Shown piece after piece: positions 41,517-49,883 of a DNA stretch of 64,000 bases (position 1 is its first letter; the number at the start of each line of letters is the position of its first letter). Made by a program: the position numbers and the translations under genes. Origin of the DNA: Myxococcales bacterium (GTDB lineage: Bacteria; Myxococcota_A; Polyangia; Polyangiales; Polyangiaceae); contig JANXLV010000019.1 in the NCBI GenBank assembly GCA_025355005.1, positions 1 to 64,000 of the forward strand, given 5' to 3'. The notes beneath the pieces were generated by a model. That model was not told the origin of the DNA. It did not search any database and saw nothing but the letters and a program-made list of their open reading frames with translations.

Positions 41517-42320
41517 TCACCTGTCGCCTTGAAGCGCGGGCGTGACCCATTCGGTGGTGAGCCACTCGAGCCCGAGCGACTTCTTCCGGAGCGCACGGTC
41601 CACGGCGCGTGCGGCTGCGTCGGGTGCGGGACGTCCGTAGGCACGCGCATAGAGGACCCAGTTGGAGAGCTCGTAGCGATGTAGCAACACGCCGAGGCGA
41701 TGCGCGTCGAAGCGGGCGAGCGCGCGTGATGCTTGCTCGGCTGTCTTCGCGGCGTGAAGCGCGAGAGAGGCGTCGTAGAGCAGCGCTCGGAGATCGACGA
41801 ACGCGCGGTCTGGGTCTTGAGCGATCGTGGCGAGGAGCGTGGCGAACTCGTCCGCGCCGACACCAGCGGCCTCGGTGGCCTCCGACATGGCGGGGACCTG
41901 TGTCGCCAGGAACTCCGACCTTGGCGCGTGCCCGAGGAGGCGCCCAACGAGGTACAGGTCGAACGCGCTCGCGATCGCCTCGCCGAGGAAGAGCGACTCG
42001 ACGCTGGGCGAGGCTGCGCGTCCGCGGAGCGCGCGCGCGGCAAGGTGGTGCCACGCCACGTGCGTGACGACGTCCGCCGCGAGCCGATCGCCGACGAGGA
42101 TGTCACCGCCGGCATCCGGGCTCCAGAAGGTGAGGTTCAAGAAGAGCGCGCGATCCCAGGTGGCAGCCCGCCCGCGCATGACGCGGAAGCGGTATCGCTC
42201 GCGCCGCAGGATCTCCTTGAGGTCCGAGTAGAGGCCAACATGGCGGAACGAGCGCTCGTCGTCGATGGTGAGCGCATCGATCGTCTTCTCCTCGAACGCG
42301 GACGCCAGCTTCCTGTTCAT
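41517..42320 (-). CDS. Conserved-looking protein of unknown function
   Basis: The 267-residue protein is helical and soluble with no signal peptide. A VTHVAWHHLAARAL segment near residue 85 has a His-x3-His pair but lacks the Glu of a zincin, so no peptidase activity is claimed. LFLGEAIASAFDLYLVGRLL looks like a buried helix. A 63-residue gene lies 47 bases upstream in the same direction. No family is recognised. Confidence 0.7.
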   Translation of the reverse strand: MNRKLASAFEEKTIDALTIDDERSFRHVGLYSDLKEILRRERYRFRVMRGRAATWDRALFLNLTFWSPDAGGDILVGDRLAADVVTHVAWHHLAARALRGRAASPSVESLFLGEAIASAFDLYLVGRLLGHAPRSEFLATQVPAMSEATEAAGVGADEFATLLATIAQDPDRAFVDLRALLYDASLALHAAKTAEQASRALARFDAHRLGVLLHRYELSNWVLYARAYGRPAPDAAARAVDRALRKKSLGLEWLTTEWVTPALQGDR

Positions 42321-42367
42321 GCGGAGGGGAAGCTACCACGGACGACGGACGGCGGCGGCGGCTCAGG

Positions 42368-42559
42368 TCACGAGCGAGGCTTCGCGGTCAGCCACTCGTC
42401 GACGAGCTCATCGCCAATGGGCGGTGCAGCGGGCGCGGGAGGAGCGCTGGACCGAAAGGCTGCGCGGATCTTCTCGATGGAGGGAGGCGCGCTGGGGCGT
42501 GACGAAGGTCGATCGAACCAGGCCGCCTCGGACTCATCGGACATTTCGAATGTGTGCAT
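42368..42559 (-). CDS. Small hypothetical protein
   Basis: The 63-residue frame from the ATG at 42559 (MHTFEMSDESEAAWFDRPSS) is Ser/Pro/Ala-rich with an IEKIRAAFRSS helix and ends LVDEWLTAKPRS. It precedes the 267-residue gene by 47 bases. No homologue is recognised and its short length makes it uncertain. The extra 23 codons upstream in frame overlap a spacer that looks non-coding. Confidence 0.45.
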   Translation of the reverse strand: MHTFEMSDESEAAWFDRPSSRPSAPPSIEKIRAAFRSSAPPAPAAPPIGDELVDEWLTAKPRS

Positions 42560-42642
42560 GGTGCATCTCGCGGAAGGGGCGCCCCGAACTGGCGACGCGG
42601 ATTGTGATGCCGGGCGAAAGCAGGACATTCACGTTAAATGCG

Positions 42643-42676
42643 AACCGCCCGCGACGCGTTGGCATCACGGGCGGTT
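42643..42676 (-). terminator. Hairpin downstream of mdh, probable terminator
   Basis: AACCGCCCG (42643-42651) and CGGGCGGTT (42668-42676) form a perfect 9-bp stem with a 16-base loop, 24 bases beyond the malate dehydrogenase stop. On the minus strand it is followed by CGCATTTAACG, only weakly U-rich. Confidence 0.55.
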
Positions 42677-42700
42677 GCACCGGGGATGAATAGCGCCGGA

Positions 42701-43645
42701 TCAGCCGAGGAAGCCGCGGGCGATGTTCATCAGCTCCGTGTTCGCGGCGACGGAGGCTGCGAAGGCCTTCTTCTCCGACTCGGAGAGCTCGAACTCGTGC
42801 ACGGACTCTGCACCCTTCGAGGTGAGCTTCACGGGCACGCCGACGAACGCGTCCTTCACGCCGAACTCGCCCTTGAGCTCGACCGAGCACGGGAGGAGGC
42901 GGCCCTGGTTGCGGACGATCGACTCGACCATGAGGGACGTGCCGGCGCCGGGCGCGAGCCACGCGCTGGTGCCGATGAGGCCGGTGAGCGTCGCGCCGCC
43001 CTTCTTGGTGTTCTCAACTACCTCGTTGAGCTTCTCCGCGGAGAGGAGCTTCGCGACCGGGACGCCGCCGATGGTCGCGGTCGAGAGGATGGGGACCATG
43101 TCCTTGTCCGTGTGCGCGCCGAGGACGATCGCGCTGACATCCTCCACGCTGACGCCCGCGGCGAGCGCGAGGTAGGTGCGGAAACGCGCGCTGTCGAGCA
43201 CGCCTGCGGAGCCGATGACGCGCTCGCGCGGGAAGCCCGTGACCTGCTTCGCGACGAACACCATCGCGTCGAGCGGGTTCGAGACCACGATGAGGATCGA
43301 GTTCGGCGCGTACTTCTTCACGTCGCCGCAGATCGCCTTCACGATGCCTGCGTTGATGTTGATGAGCTCTTCACGCGACTGGCCCGGCTTGCGGGGCACG
43401 CCAGCGGTCATCACGACCACGTCGGAGTCCGCGAGGGCCTCGGACTTGTCCGTGGCCTTGAAGCTGGTGTTGTTGAAGCCCTCCCATGGGCCGCACTGCG
43501 TGAGATCAAGCGCGCGTCCCTCTGCGGGACCGGCCTTCAGATCGATGAGGACGAGATCGCCGAGCTCCTTCTGCGCACTCCACTGCGCGACAGCTGCACC
43601 AACGTTTCCACCAGCACCAACGATTGCAATTTTGGGTCGTTTCAC
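42701..43645 (-). CDS. mdh: Malate/lactate dehydrogenase family, malate dehydrogenase
   Basis: The 314-residue protein starts at GTG 43645 (MKRPKIAIVGAGGNVGAAVA). It has the NAD-binding Gly motif, VVVMTAGVPRKPGQSREELI with the substrate arginines, VVSNPLDAMVFVAK, and GAHTDKDMVP with the catalytic His. It interconverts malate and oxaloacetate in the citric acid cycle. The arrangement is the LDH-like (type III) bacterial MDH. It follows the ketopantoate reductase gene by about 50 bases in the same direction. Confidence 0.93.
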   Translation of the reverse strand: MKRPKIAIVGAGGNVGAAVAQWSAQKELGDLVLIDLKAGPAEGRALDLTQCGPWEGFNNTSFKATDKSEALADSDVVVMTAGVPRKPGQSREELININAGIVKAICGDVKKYAPNSILIVVSNPLDAMVFVAKQVTGFPRERVIGSAGVLDSARFRTYLALAAGVSVEDVSAIVLGAHTDKDMVPILSTATIGGVPVAKLLSAEKLNEVVENTKKGGATLTGLIGTSAWLAPGAGTSLMVESIVRNQGRLLPCSVELKGEFGVKDAFVGVPVKLTSKGAESVHEFELSESEKKAFAASVAANTELMNIARGFLG

Positions 43646-43697
43646 GCGGGCGAACCTAGCGCTGCAACGGGTGCCAGGCAAGAGGCGACGGGGGGGG

Positions 43698-44741
43698 TCA
43701 GTGCGGTCCGGTCGCGTCGAACAGGGCCTCGAGCGTGGACATGCCCGGCGTGCGCTTCTTCTCCGCGAGCTCCCACACCATCTTCTGCACGGTGGCGTTC
43801 ACCTTCGTGTCGATGCCGTGCGTGAAACCGCGCGTGACGATCTCGCCGTTGAGAAAATCCACGGCTGGCTTTCTGCCGCGCTCGATCGCGCTCAGCATCG
43901 AGCTGCGCATGCGGCGATAGCGAAAGCCGACCGCGAGGAGCAGCCCGTGCTTCGCGACCAGCGCCGGCGAGCCCGCTGCGACGCGGTCCTCGTCCGACAG
44001 CGCGATGAACGGTAGATCGATCGTCCCTGCGACCTTCTCGAGCTTCACGCCCTCGGCCTTCGCGACCTGCACGACCTCCGTCATGATCTCCAGCGCGAGA
44101 CGACGCACGAAGCGATGCGGCATCAGCGCGCCCAGGCGATCGCCGCCGAGCGTGCCGAGCGAGCTGATCGCGCAGTTGATCGCGAGCTTGCTCCACCGCT
44201 TGCCTTGCAGGTTCTGCGTGAGCTCCACGGGGCCGATGCACTCGAGCGCCGACGCGAGCTCGTCCGCGCGAGGGTCGCGCGTGCCGTCCATGCGACCGAG
44301 CGTGAAGCCGCCCTGCGCCGTGCGATCGTAGATGCCCGGCTCTGGCATCGTGGCGCCCCACGCAACGACGGCGCCGAGCACGCGCTCTTTGCCGACGATC
44401 TGCGCGACGCGATCCTCGCACAGACCGTTCTGGAGGCACACCATGCGGCCATCCTTCGCGAGCGACGGCGCGAGGTCACGTGCGGCGCGCTCCACGTCGG
44501 GCGGCTGCGTGGCGAGGATCACGTAGTCGAACGTCTCGCCCTCGGGCACTCCGACGGACACCTTGCCGGAGACCGAGCGCGGCTGCCCATCGCCGCGGAG
44601 CTGGAAGCCGCCCTTGCGCAGGCTATCCGCGATGCCCTCGTTCTTCGTGACAGCGGTGACGTCCTGTCCGGTCTCCGAGAGGAGCGCCGTCACGATTCCG
44701 CCGATGCCACCCGATCCGACCACGCAGTACTTCTGGCCCAT
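43698..44741 (-). CDS. panE: 2-dehydropantoate 2-reductase (ketopantoate reductase)
   Basis: The 347-residue protein has the Gly-rich NADPH motif YCVVGSGGIGGIVTALLSETG, the Lys-containing NLQGKRWSKLAINCAISSLG segment with the catalytic Lys, and the C-terminal helical domain SMLSAIERGRKPAVDFLNGE. It reduces 2-dehydropantoate to pantoate in pantothenate/CoA synthesis, though related family members use other 2-oxoacids. It is somewhat longer than the usual 300 residues. Confidence 0.88.
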   Translation of the reverse strand: MGQKYCVVGSGGIGGIVTALLSETGQDVTAVTKNEGIADSLRKGGFQLRGDGQPRSVSGKVSVGVPEGETFDYVILATQPPDVERAARDLAPSLAKDGRMVCLQNGLCEDRVAQIVGKERVLGAVVAWGATMPEPGIYDRTAQGGFTLGRMDGTRDPRADELASALECIGPVELTQNLQGKRWSKLAINCAISSLGTLGGDRLGALMPHRFVRRLALEIMTEVVQVAKAEGVKLEKVAGTIDLPFIALSDEDRVAAGSPALVAKHGLLLAVGFRYRRMRSSMLSAIERGRKPAVDFLNGEIVTRGFTHGIDTKVNATVQKMVWELAEKKRTPGMSTLEALFDATGPH

Positions 44742-44827
44742 TCGCGGTGGCAGATAGCAAACGCCAGGGCTTCCGCCAGCGGGAAAGCGTCATTTCCAGG
44801 GCAAATGGACGCTAGCATCACAGTCGC

Positions 44828-45643
44828 ATGGTGCGCGGCGTCCTCGGAAAGCCCATCTTCGACCTGGTTCCCTATCTGGACCTCCGTCCGTTGCCTGGCA
44901 TCCACGACGAGGTCTGCATCGGCCTCACGCGCATCACGGACAACGAATACACGGGCGGTAGCCATCGCTCGATGGGCATCATGCCCGAACGCCTGGAGGC
45001 CGAGGCGCTCACCGACTACGGCGAGATCATCGCCGACATGAGCGACGAGGACTTCCTCGTGCTCGGCGCGATGTCCGACACGCCGCAGCTATGGGACCTC
45101 GAACGGCGCGAGACCGTGACGTTCGGCGAGGAGCGCGACGTCCTCCTGAACCAGCGGCAGATGCGCTGGCTCGAGGTGCGCCACGGCGTGTACTTTCCGT
45201 GGAAGACGTACGTGGAGCTGATGCCCGGCGGCCGCTGGGACGAGAAGGCGAACCCGAAAGGAAAGGCCTTCACGCGCGAGGCGCTCGCGCTGTTCCCGAA
45301 GACGTGCGCGTTCATCCGCGCGCTCCCCTTCACGTCCATCGGCAGCGTGAAGCTGCTCGGACTCCAGCCACACGATCATGGCACCGTGCATCGTGATCGC
45401 GATGGGCAGAAGGCCTTGCACGTGGATCACTTCGTCACGTTCTGCCCGGGCAAGAACAAGCGACTCTTCGTCTACGACGAGGAGACGGACACACGCCACG
45501 TGGCCACGACAGAGGCTTACTGGTTCAACGACGCGGACTATCACGGCGTGCTCGCGGATCCGTTCTTCCGCTACTCCTTCCGCGTGGACGGCACTTTCAC
45601 GCCGGAGTTTCTGGCCAGGGTCGAACGCTCCGCCGCGCCTTGA
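44828..45643 (+). CDS. Possible 2-oxoglutarate/Fe(II)-type oxygenase (Asp/Asn hydroxylase-like)
   Basis: The 271-residue protein has a candidate facial triad in the C-terminal half: HDHGTVHRDRDG supplies His and Asp, and WFNDADYHGV the distal His, followed by Arg in FRVDGTFTP. This pattern recalls the aspartyl/asparaginyl beta-hydroxylase fold, but identity is low and the assignment is tentative. The N-terminal half has TRITDNEYTGGSHRSMGIMP. It is followed by a TetR gene, whose possible TTG start would overlap its stop. Confidence 0.55.
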   Translation: MVRGVLGKPIFDLVPYLDLRPLPGIHDEVCIGLTRITDNEYTGGSHRSMGIMPERLEAEALTDYGEIIADMSDEDFLVLGAMSDTPQLWDLERRETVTFGEERDVLLNQRQMRWLEVRHGVYFPWKTYVELMPGGRWDEKANPKGKAFTREALALFPKTCAFIRALPFTSIGSVKLLGLQPHDHGTVHRDRDGQKALHVDHFVTFCPGKNKRLFVYDEETDTRHVATTEAYWFNDADYHGVLADPFFRYSFRVDGTFTPEFLARVERSAAP

Positions 45644-45675
45644 CGGAACCGGGTCCGCGCGATTCCATCGCGACC

Positions 45676-46350
45676 ATGGAGAAGCCCCCGCGAGACGAAC
45701 GGCGCGCGATCGTGAAGGCGGCGAAGAAGCTCATCGACGAGCGCGGCTTCTCGCGGCTCACACCGGCGGACGTCGCGACCCAGGCCAAGGTCTCGGACAT
45801 CGTGTTTCGCGCGGAGTTCGCCGACATGGACGCGCTCTTGTGCCAGCTGTCGCTCTCGTGGGCGGAGCAGATGATCGCGGCCACGGACGCGGCCACGCAG
45901 CAAGGGATCTGGAAGGGCGCTGCGGCGCGCGACGTGGTGGAGGTCGCGGTACGCAGCATCGTCGACGTGGTCCTCAGCGAGGGCCCGCTGGTCCGCGAGA
46001 TCCTGGCAGCGAGCGCGCGTGAGCCCGCGTTCGGAAAGCACCTGGAGCGAATCGGTCGCCATCTCTCCAGTCGACTGGTCGCCGTCATGGCGGAGTGCAC
46101 GAACGTACCCATGCGTCCGGCGCGCTCACTCGCGTTCTCGCTGCTGCTCACGGTGTCGCTCGCGCACCATCACGTGCTTGTCGGCGACGACTGGTCCGGC
46201 GTGACGTTCACCAAGGAGCAGCTCACGGAGGAGGCCGCGCGCGCGGTCTGCGCGTATCTCGGTCTGTCAGCCACGATCACGTTCAAGGACGAGGGACCGG
46301 ACGTCGCGCCCACGGAGATGGTCGAAGCGATCAGGCCGGCTCGAAGTTGA
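45676..46350 (+). CDS. TetR-family transcriptional regulator
   Basis: The 224-residue protein starts at ATG 45676 (MEKPPRDERRAIVKAAKKLI). Residues 8-60 are a TetR helix-turn-helix: SRLTPADVATQAKVSDIVFR. The C-terminal ligand-binding domain is helical. A TTG at 45640 would overlap the preceding oxygenase-like gene stop; either start is possible. It presumably represses the neighbouring gene or its own; ligand and target unknown. Confidence 0.85.
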   Translation: MEKPPRDERRAIVKAAKKLIDERGFSRLTPADVATQAKVSDIVFRAEFADMDALLCQLSLSWAEQMIAATDAATQQGIWKGAAARDVVEVAVRSIVDVVLSEGPLVREILAASAREPAFGKHLERIGRHLSSRLVAVMAECTNVPMRPARSLAFSLLLTVSLAHHHVLVGDDWSGVTFTKEQLTEEAARAVCAYLGLSATITFKDEGPDVAPTEMVEAIRPARS

Positions 46351-46358
46351 CGTCATCG

Positions 46359-47723
46359 CTATTCCCCGTCCTCTACCTGCATGCGACCGGACTTCGGGTC
46401 GAGCGTGGGAAGCTCCGCGGTGAGGCCCTTGCCTCGTCCAGCCTTCTCTTTTGCGTCCATCGTGCGCTTCACGAAGAGCGTCATCCGTGGCTCGTCACAT
46501 CTCATGCGCGGACTCTCGACGTGGCAGACGCGCGCGCGGTGCTCGGCCATCCAGTCCACGGAGGCGTCGGGCGTTCCATCGGGGAGCCATGCGGTCATCG
46601 GGATCTCCATCGTCACGGACGCCAGAACCAGGACGGCAGCGCCCTTCGATTGCATCATGGCCGCGCGCCATCCTGAAGGCCTTCCCGAGTCGCCGATGTC
46701 GTTCGCGGAGCTGTACTCGGGTCCGCCCACGATGATTCCGTCCTTGCGACGCAGCATCAGGTAGCGATCCTCCTTCACGGCCACGCCATCGAAGAAGCCG
46801 AGCGTGACGGCGGTAGGGATCGACCAGCCATCCGGCAGCGCGCCTGCCTCGAGAGCGGGCGCTGCCATTTCCGTGCAGATTACACTCTTCTCGTCGTAGC
46901 CCTCGAGTCCGTGGCCGGCCTTCTGCTCCCGTCGCACCACGGACATGAGCTCCTTCTTCCAGGCGTCACAGACCTCGCGAACGGTGCGGCCCTCGCGGCC
47001 GTCCACGGACAGCTCCCACAGCTCCGCGGCGCGCTTCGGCGCAGGCGCGCTTCCTGCGGCCACGTTCACGCGCGGCAGCTTCGGCTCCGCGAGCCGGACC
47101 TCCTTCGGTGCGGTGCCCAGCGCGGCGAGCTCGGAGACGACGATCTCCTGCCACTTCGGGTTCGTGCCGGGCAACGTCTCCATCACCGTGATCTTGAACC
47201 TGCCTCCGGGCTTGTCGACAGGCACGTGCTGCGGGCCTCGCACCGCGGGATCGAGCGTCACCTCGCGGACGAGAACACCGTCGCGTTCGACCTTCACCTT
47301 CTTGATGCGCAGGTTCTGCTCGAAGGGCGCGCCCTTGTCGAAGCCTGCCGTGATCTCGAAGCTGGCCACGTGGACGCGCGGGTCCAGGTTCACCTCTATC
47401 CACGCGTTGGTGTCGCCCGTCTTGCCGTTCCACGCGGTCTCTCGCTTGCCATCCACGAGGTGCTCCGGATAGTCACGCGGGTTGTCCACGCGCGAGGAGA
47501 GCGTGAGCTCGGCGTCCGTTTCGTGGAGCAGGTTCAAGAGCACCTCACGCGGCGCCCCGGCGTCGAGCGTTGCGCTCGCGGACGCATCGCCCTGCGCGAG
47601 CGCGGTCGCATTGGATGCATTCTGCACGGAATTTGTCCCACCATGGGGGTCATCCTTCGACCGACACCCAGCTCCGAGCAAGGCCAGGGCGAACAGCACT
47701 GGAAGCGGGTATACTTCAGTCAT
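46359..47723 (-). CDS. Lipoprotein with F5/8C (discoidin)-like domain
   Basis: The 454-residue protein from the ATG at 47723 has the lipobox LLGAGC (Cys 20), although the signal lacks the usual basic residues. Residues about 60-190 look like a discoidin/NADase-type galactose-binding domain (SSRVDNPRDYPEHLVDGKRE, TAWNGKTGDTNAWIEVNLDP). The C-terminal half (WELSVDGREGRTVREVCDAW) has no recognised domain. The minus-strand ATG overlaps the plus-strand ATG at 47722. It is likely an exported carbohydrate-binding protein. Confidence 0.75.
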   Translation of the reverse strand: MTEVYPLPVLFALALLGAGCRSKDDPHGGTNSVQNASNATALAQGDASASATLDAGAPREVLLNLLHETDAELTLSSRVDNPRDYPEHLVDGKRETAWNGKTGDTNAWIEVNLDPRVHVASFEITAGFDKGAPFEQNLRIKKVKVERDGVLVREVTLDPAVRGPQHVPVDKPGGRFKITVMETLPGTNPKWQEIVVSELAALGTAPKEVRLAEPKLPRVNVAAGSAPAPKRAAELWELSVDGREGRTVREVCDAWKKELMSVVRREQKAGHGLEGYDEKSVICTEMAAPALEAGALPDGWSIPTAVTLGFFDGVAVKEDRYLMLRRKDGIIVGGPEYSSANDIGDSGRPSGWRAAMMQSKGAAVLVLASVTMEIPMTAWLPDGTPDASVDWMAEHRARVCHVESPRMRCDEPRMTLFVKRTMDAKEKAGRGKGLTAELPTLDPKSGRMQVEDGE

Positions 47724-48183
47724 GGCACGACTCCGGCTCGGTTGGATCTGCGTGCTCATGCTCGGCGCATGCACGGCGTTCTCCGGCTCGGATATCAACG
47801 CCAAGGGTGGTGACGGCAATTCCAAGGACGCCTCCGCGAACGATGACGGTGCGGCGGTGGCAGCGAACGACGACGGTGGCATGGCGGATGGGGCTGTCTT
47901 CATCGGGTCTGACGTTGACAGTGGCGGGAGCAAGACCGACGCCGGGTTCGATGCGGGGACCTTCGCCCCTTGCGGCTCGATGTGCAGCTGCACAAAGTCT
48001 ACCACGTGCGATTTCACCTGCGCCGCGGGTGCATGCGCGCTCACGTGCAGTGGAATAGGCGACGTGTGCGCGATCGCGTGTCCGCCGACGACCACGTGCG
48101 CCATCGCCTGCGGAAACGGCGCGGACTGCACGTGCCTCAGCGGCAACTGTACATGCAACGCCGCCGGCGGCACCTGCCACTGA
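47722..48183 (+). CDS. Small Cys-rich lipoprotein
   Basis: The 153-residue protein has the lipobox LGAC (MARLRLGWICVLMLGAC), an Asp/Gly/Asn-rich linker, then a C-terminal module with about 14 cysteines (CSCTKSTTCDFTCAAGACAL) that probably forms disulfides. Its ATG lies in the same CATG as the divergent start of the neighbour. It may be a secreted structural or binding protein; no family recognised. Confidence 0.75.
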   Translation: MARLRLGWICVLMLGACTAFSGSDINAKGGDGNSKDASANDDGAAVAANDDGGMADGAVFIGSDVDSGGSKTDAGFDAGTFAPCGSMCSCTKSTTCDFTCAAGACALTCSGIGDVCAIACPPTTTCAIACGNGADCTCLSGNCTCNAAGGTCH

Positions 48184-48184
48184 C

Positions 48185-49822
48185 TCAGCGCGCGAGCGCC
48201 TCGAAGACGCGGGCTACGGCCTCTGCGCCGGGATCAGGGACGCCGCGGAGTGAGTCGGCGTTGAGATAGCTCGAACGCCCGGCCCGCGCTGACAGCATCG
48301 TCGCGGTCGCGTCTGCACCCTCGCGTGCGCGCTTCGCAGCATCGGGCAGAGAGCCCGCGCTCAGCGCGTCCAGCGCGGGGCACATCGCGTCGAGCATGGT
48401 GCGATCGCCGAGCTTTGCGCCGCCGACCTCGCGAACGCGCGAAGCCCCCGCTTGCAACGCGCCGGGAAGAGCTACGCCGTTTGCCAGCGCGGTGCCAGCA
48501 GCGGCAGTGAAGATGGAGAGGAGCACGCCGCTGGAGCCGCCCATCACGACGCCGAGCCGATCGGACAGCGCGAACAACAGCTGCGCCGCGTCGGCGAGCG
48601 GCAGCGACGAGAGGTCAGCGGAGATCTCGCGGGCTGCGGACGCCAGCGTGGAGCCCGTGTCGCCATCGCCGACCTTCGCGTCCAGCGCGTCGAGCTCCTT
48701 CTGATTCGATACGAGCGTCTGGCAGATCACCTCGAGCGTCTTGCGGGTCGGCTCGTGCGTGGACGCGACGAACGTGCGACCTGCGAGCTCCTTCGCCAAC
48801 GGAAGGAGCGGCGGCACACGCTGCACGGCAAAGGCGCCGGGCCAGCTCCGTGGTCCCACGTCCGCGATCAGCGCCTCGCGGCTCTCCGTGGTGAGGCGAA
48901 GGAGCGACAGCGAGAATCCCTTCATGTCGAGCGACGTCATGAGCGGCGCCGGACCAACCACGAGATCAACGCGCTGTCCGAGGGGCGTCTCCAGGAAGCA
49001 CTTCGTGACGACGCTCATCTCGATGAGCGGGACGCCACCAAGGCCGTTCACGAGGAGCGCATATCGCTCGCCAGCATCCATGAACACCGCGCCGAGGCGC
49101 TTCGCCATCTCGGAGACCAGCTCCTTCACGGGCGCGAGCGCGATCCTCGCGACGCCGGGTTCGCCGTGGATACCGAGGCCGAGCTCGGCCTCGTTCGCGG
49201 TCATGCGCTGCTCCGCCGGCTGCCCTGGGATCGTGCATGACGAGAGCGCGATGCCGAGCGAGCCTGCGCCATTCGCCACCCGCTCGGCGGCTGCCGTGAC
49301 CTCGGCGAGGCTCTTGCCTTGCTCTGCCACATGACCCGCGACCTTGTGCACGAAGAGCGTTCCCGCGACGCCACGTGGGTGCGGTGCATCGGGGAGCGCG
49401 ATGTCGTCGGCGACCACGACCATTTCGACCTTCTTGCCGAGCGTCCGCGCCTTCTCGCGCGCAAGGCCGAAATTGAGGCGATCACCCGTGTAGCTCTTCA
49501 CGATGAGCAGGCAACCTGCGTCCCCGGTGACGGACAGGATCGCCGCGAGCACGGCGTCCACACTGGGCGACGCGAACACCTCTCCGGACACCGCAGCTGT
49601 GAGCATGCCGCGACCGACGAAGCCCACGTGCGAGGGCTCGTGTCCAGCGCCACCACCCGAGATGAGCGCGACCTGCGTGGTCGTCCTTCGGTCCCAGTCC
49701 GAGCGCACGACCACCTTGATCGCCGGGTAGCCGTCGAGGCGCGAGAGCCCAGGCCTCGTGTAGAGGACGCCCGTGATCGCTTCGCGAACGAGGTCATCCT
49801 TCTCGTTGATGAAGTGCTTCAT
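48185..49822 (-). CDS. Dihydroxyacetone kinase, DhaK-DhaL fusion (ATP-dependent)
   Basis: The 545-residue protein joins DhaK (substrate-binding: SGGGAGHEPSHVGFVGRGM; covalent His in GIHGEPG near residue 217) with DhaL (ATP-binding: DALDAKVGDGDTGSTL near 375-390; GGSSGVLLSIF). It phosphorylates dihydroxyacetone with ATP, unlike the PTS-dependent split form. Start at ATG 49822 (MKHFINEKDDLV) is preferred over 49840. It is divergent from a protein kinase gene. Confidence 0.92.
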   Translation of the reverse strand: MKHFINEKDDLVREAITGVLYTRPGLSRLDGYPAIKVVVRSDWDRRTTTQVALISGGGAGHEPSHVGFVGRGMLTAAVSGEVFASPSVDAVLAAILSVTGDAGCLLIVKSYTGDRLNFGLAREKARTLGKKVEMVVVADDIALPDAPHPRGVAGTLFVHKVAGHVAEQGKSLAEVTAAAERVANGAGSLGIALSSCTIPGQPAEQRMTANEAELGLGIHGEPGVARIALAPVKELVSEMAKRLGAVFMDAGERYALLVNGLGGVPLIEMSVVTKCFLETPLGQRVDLVVGPAPLMTSLDMKGFSLSLLRLTTESREALIADVGPRSWPGAFAVQRVPPLLPLAKELAGRTFVASTHEPTRKTLEVICQTLVSNQKELDALDAKVGDGDTGSTLASAAREISADLSSLPLADAAQLLFALSDRLGVVMGGSSGVLLSIFTAAAGTALANGVALPGALQAGASRVREVGGAKLGDRTMLDAMCPALDALSAGSLPDAAKRAREGADATATMLSARAGRSSYLNADSLRGVPDPGAEAVARVFEALAR

Positions 49823-49883
49823 GCGCCCTTCATATACCATGGTGTCTCGGTCGTTCGCTTTCGGGCGCCGGAGGTAGAACGCC

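Noticed and set aside
41517-42320. Zinc metallopeptidase based on the HVAWHH segment
   Set aside because: The catalytic Glu of HExxH is absent and no third ligand pattern is seen.
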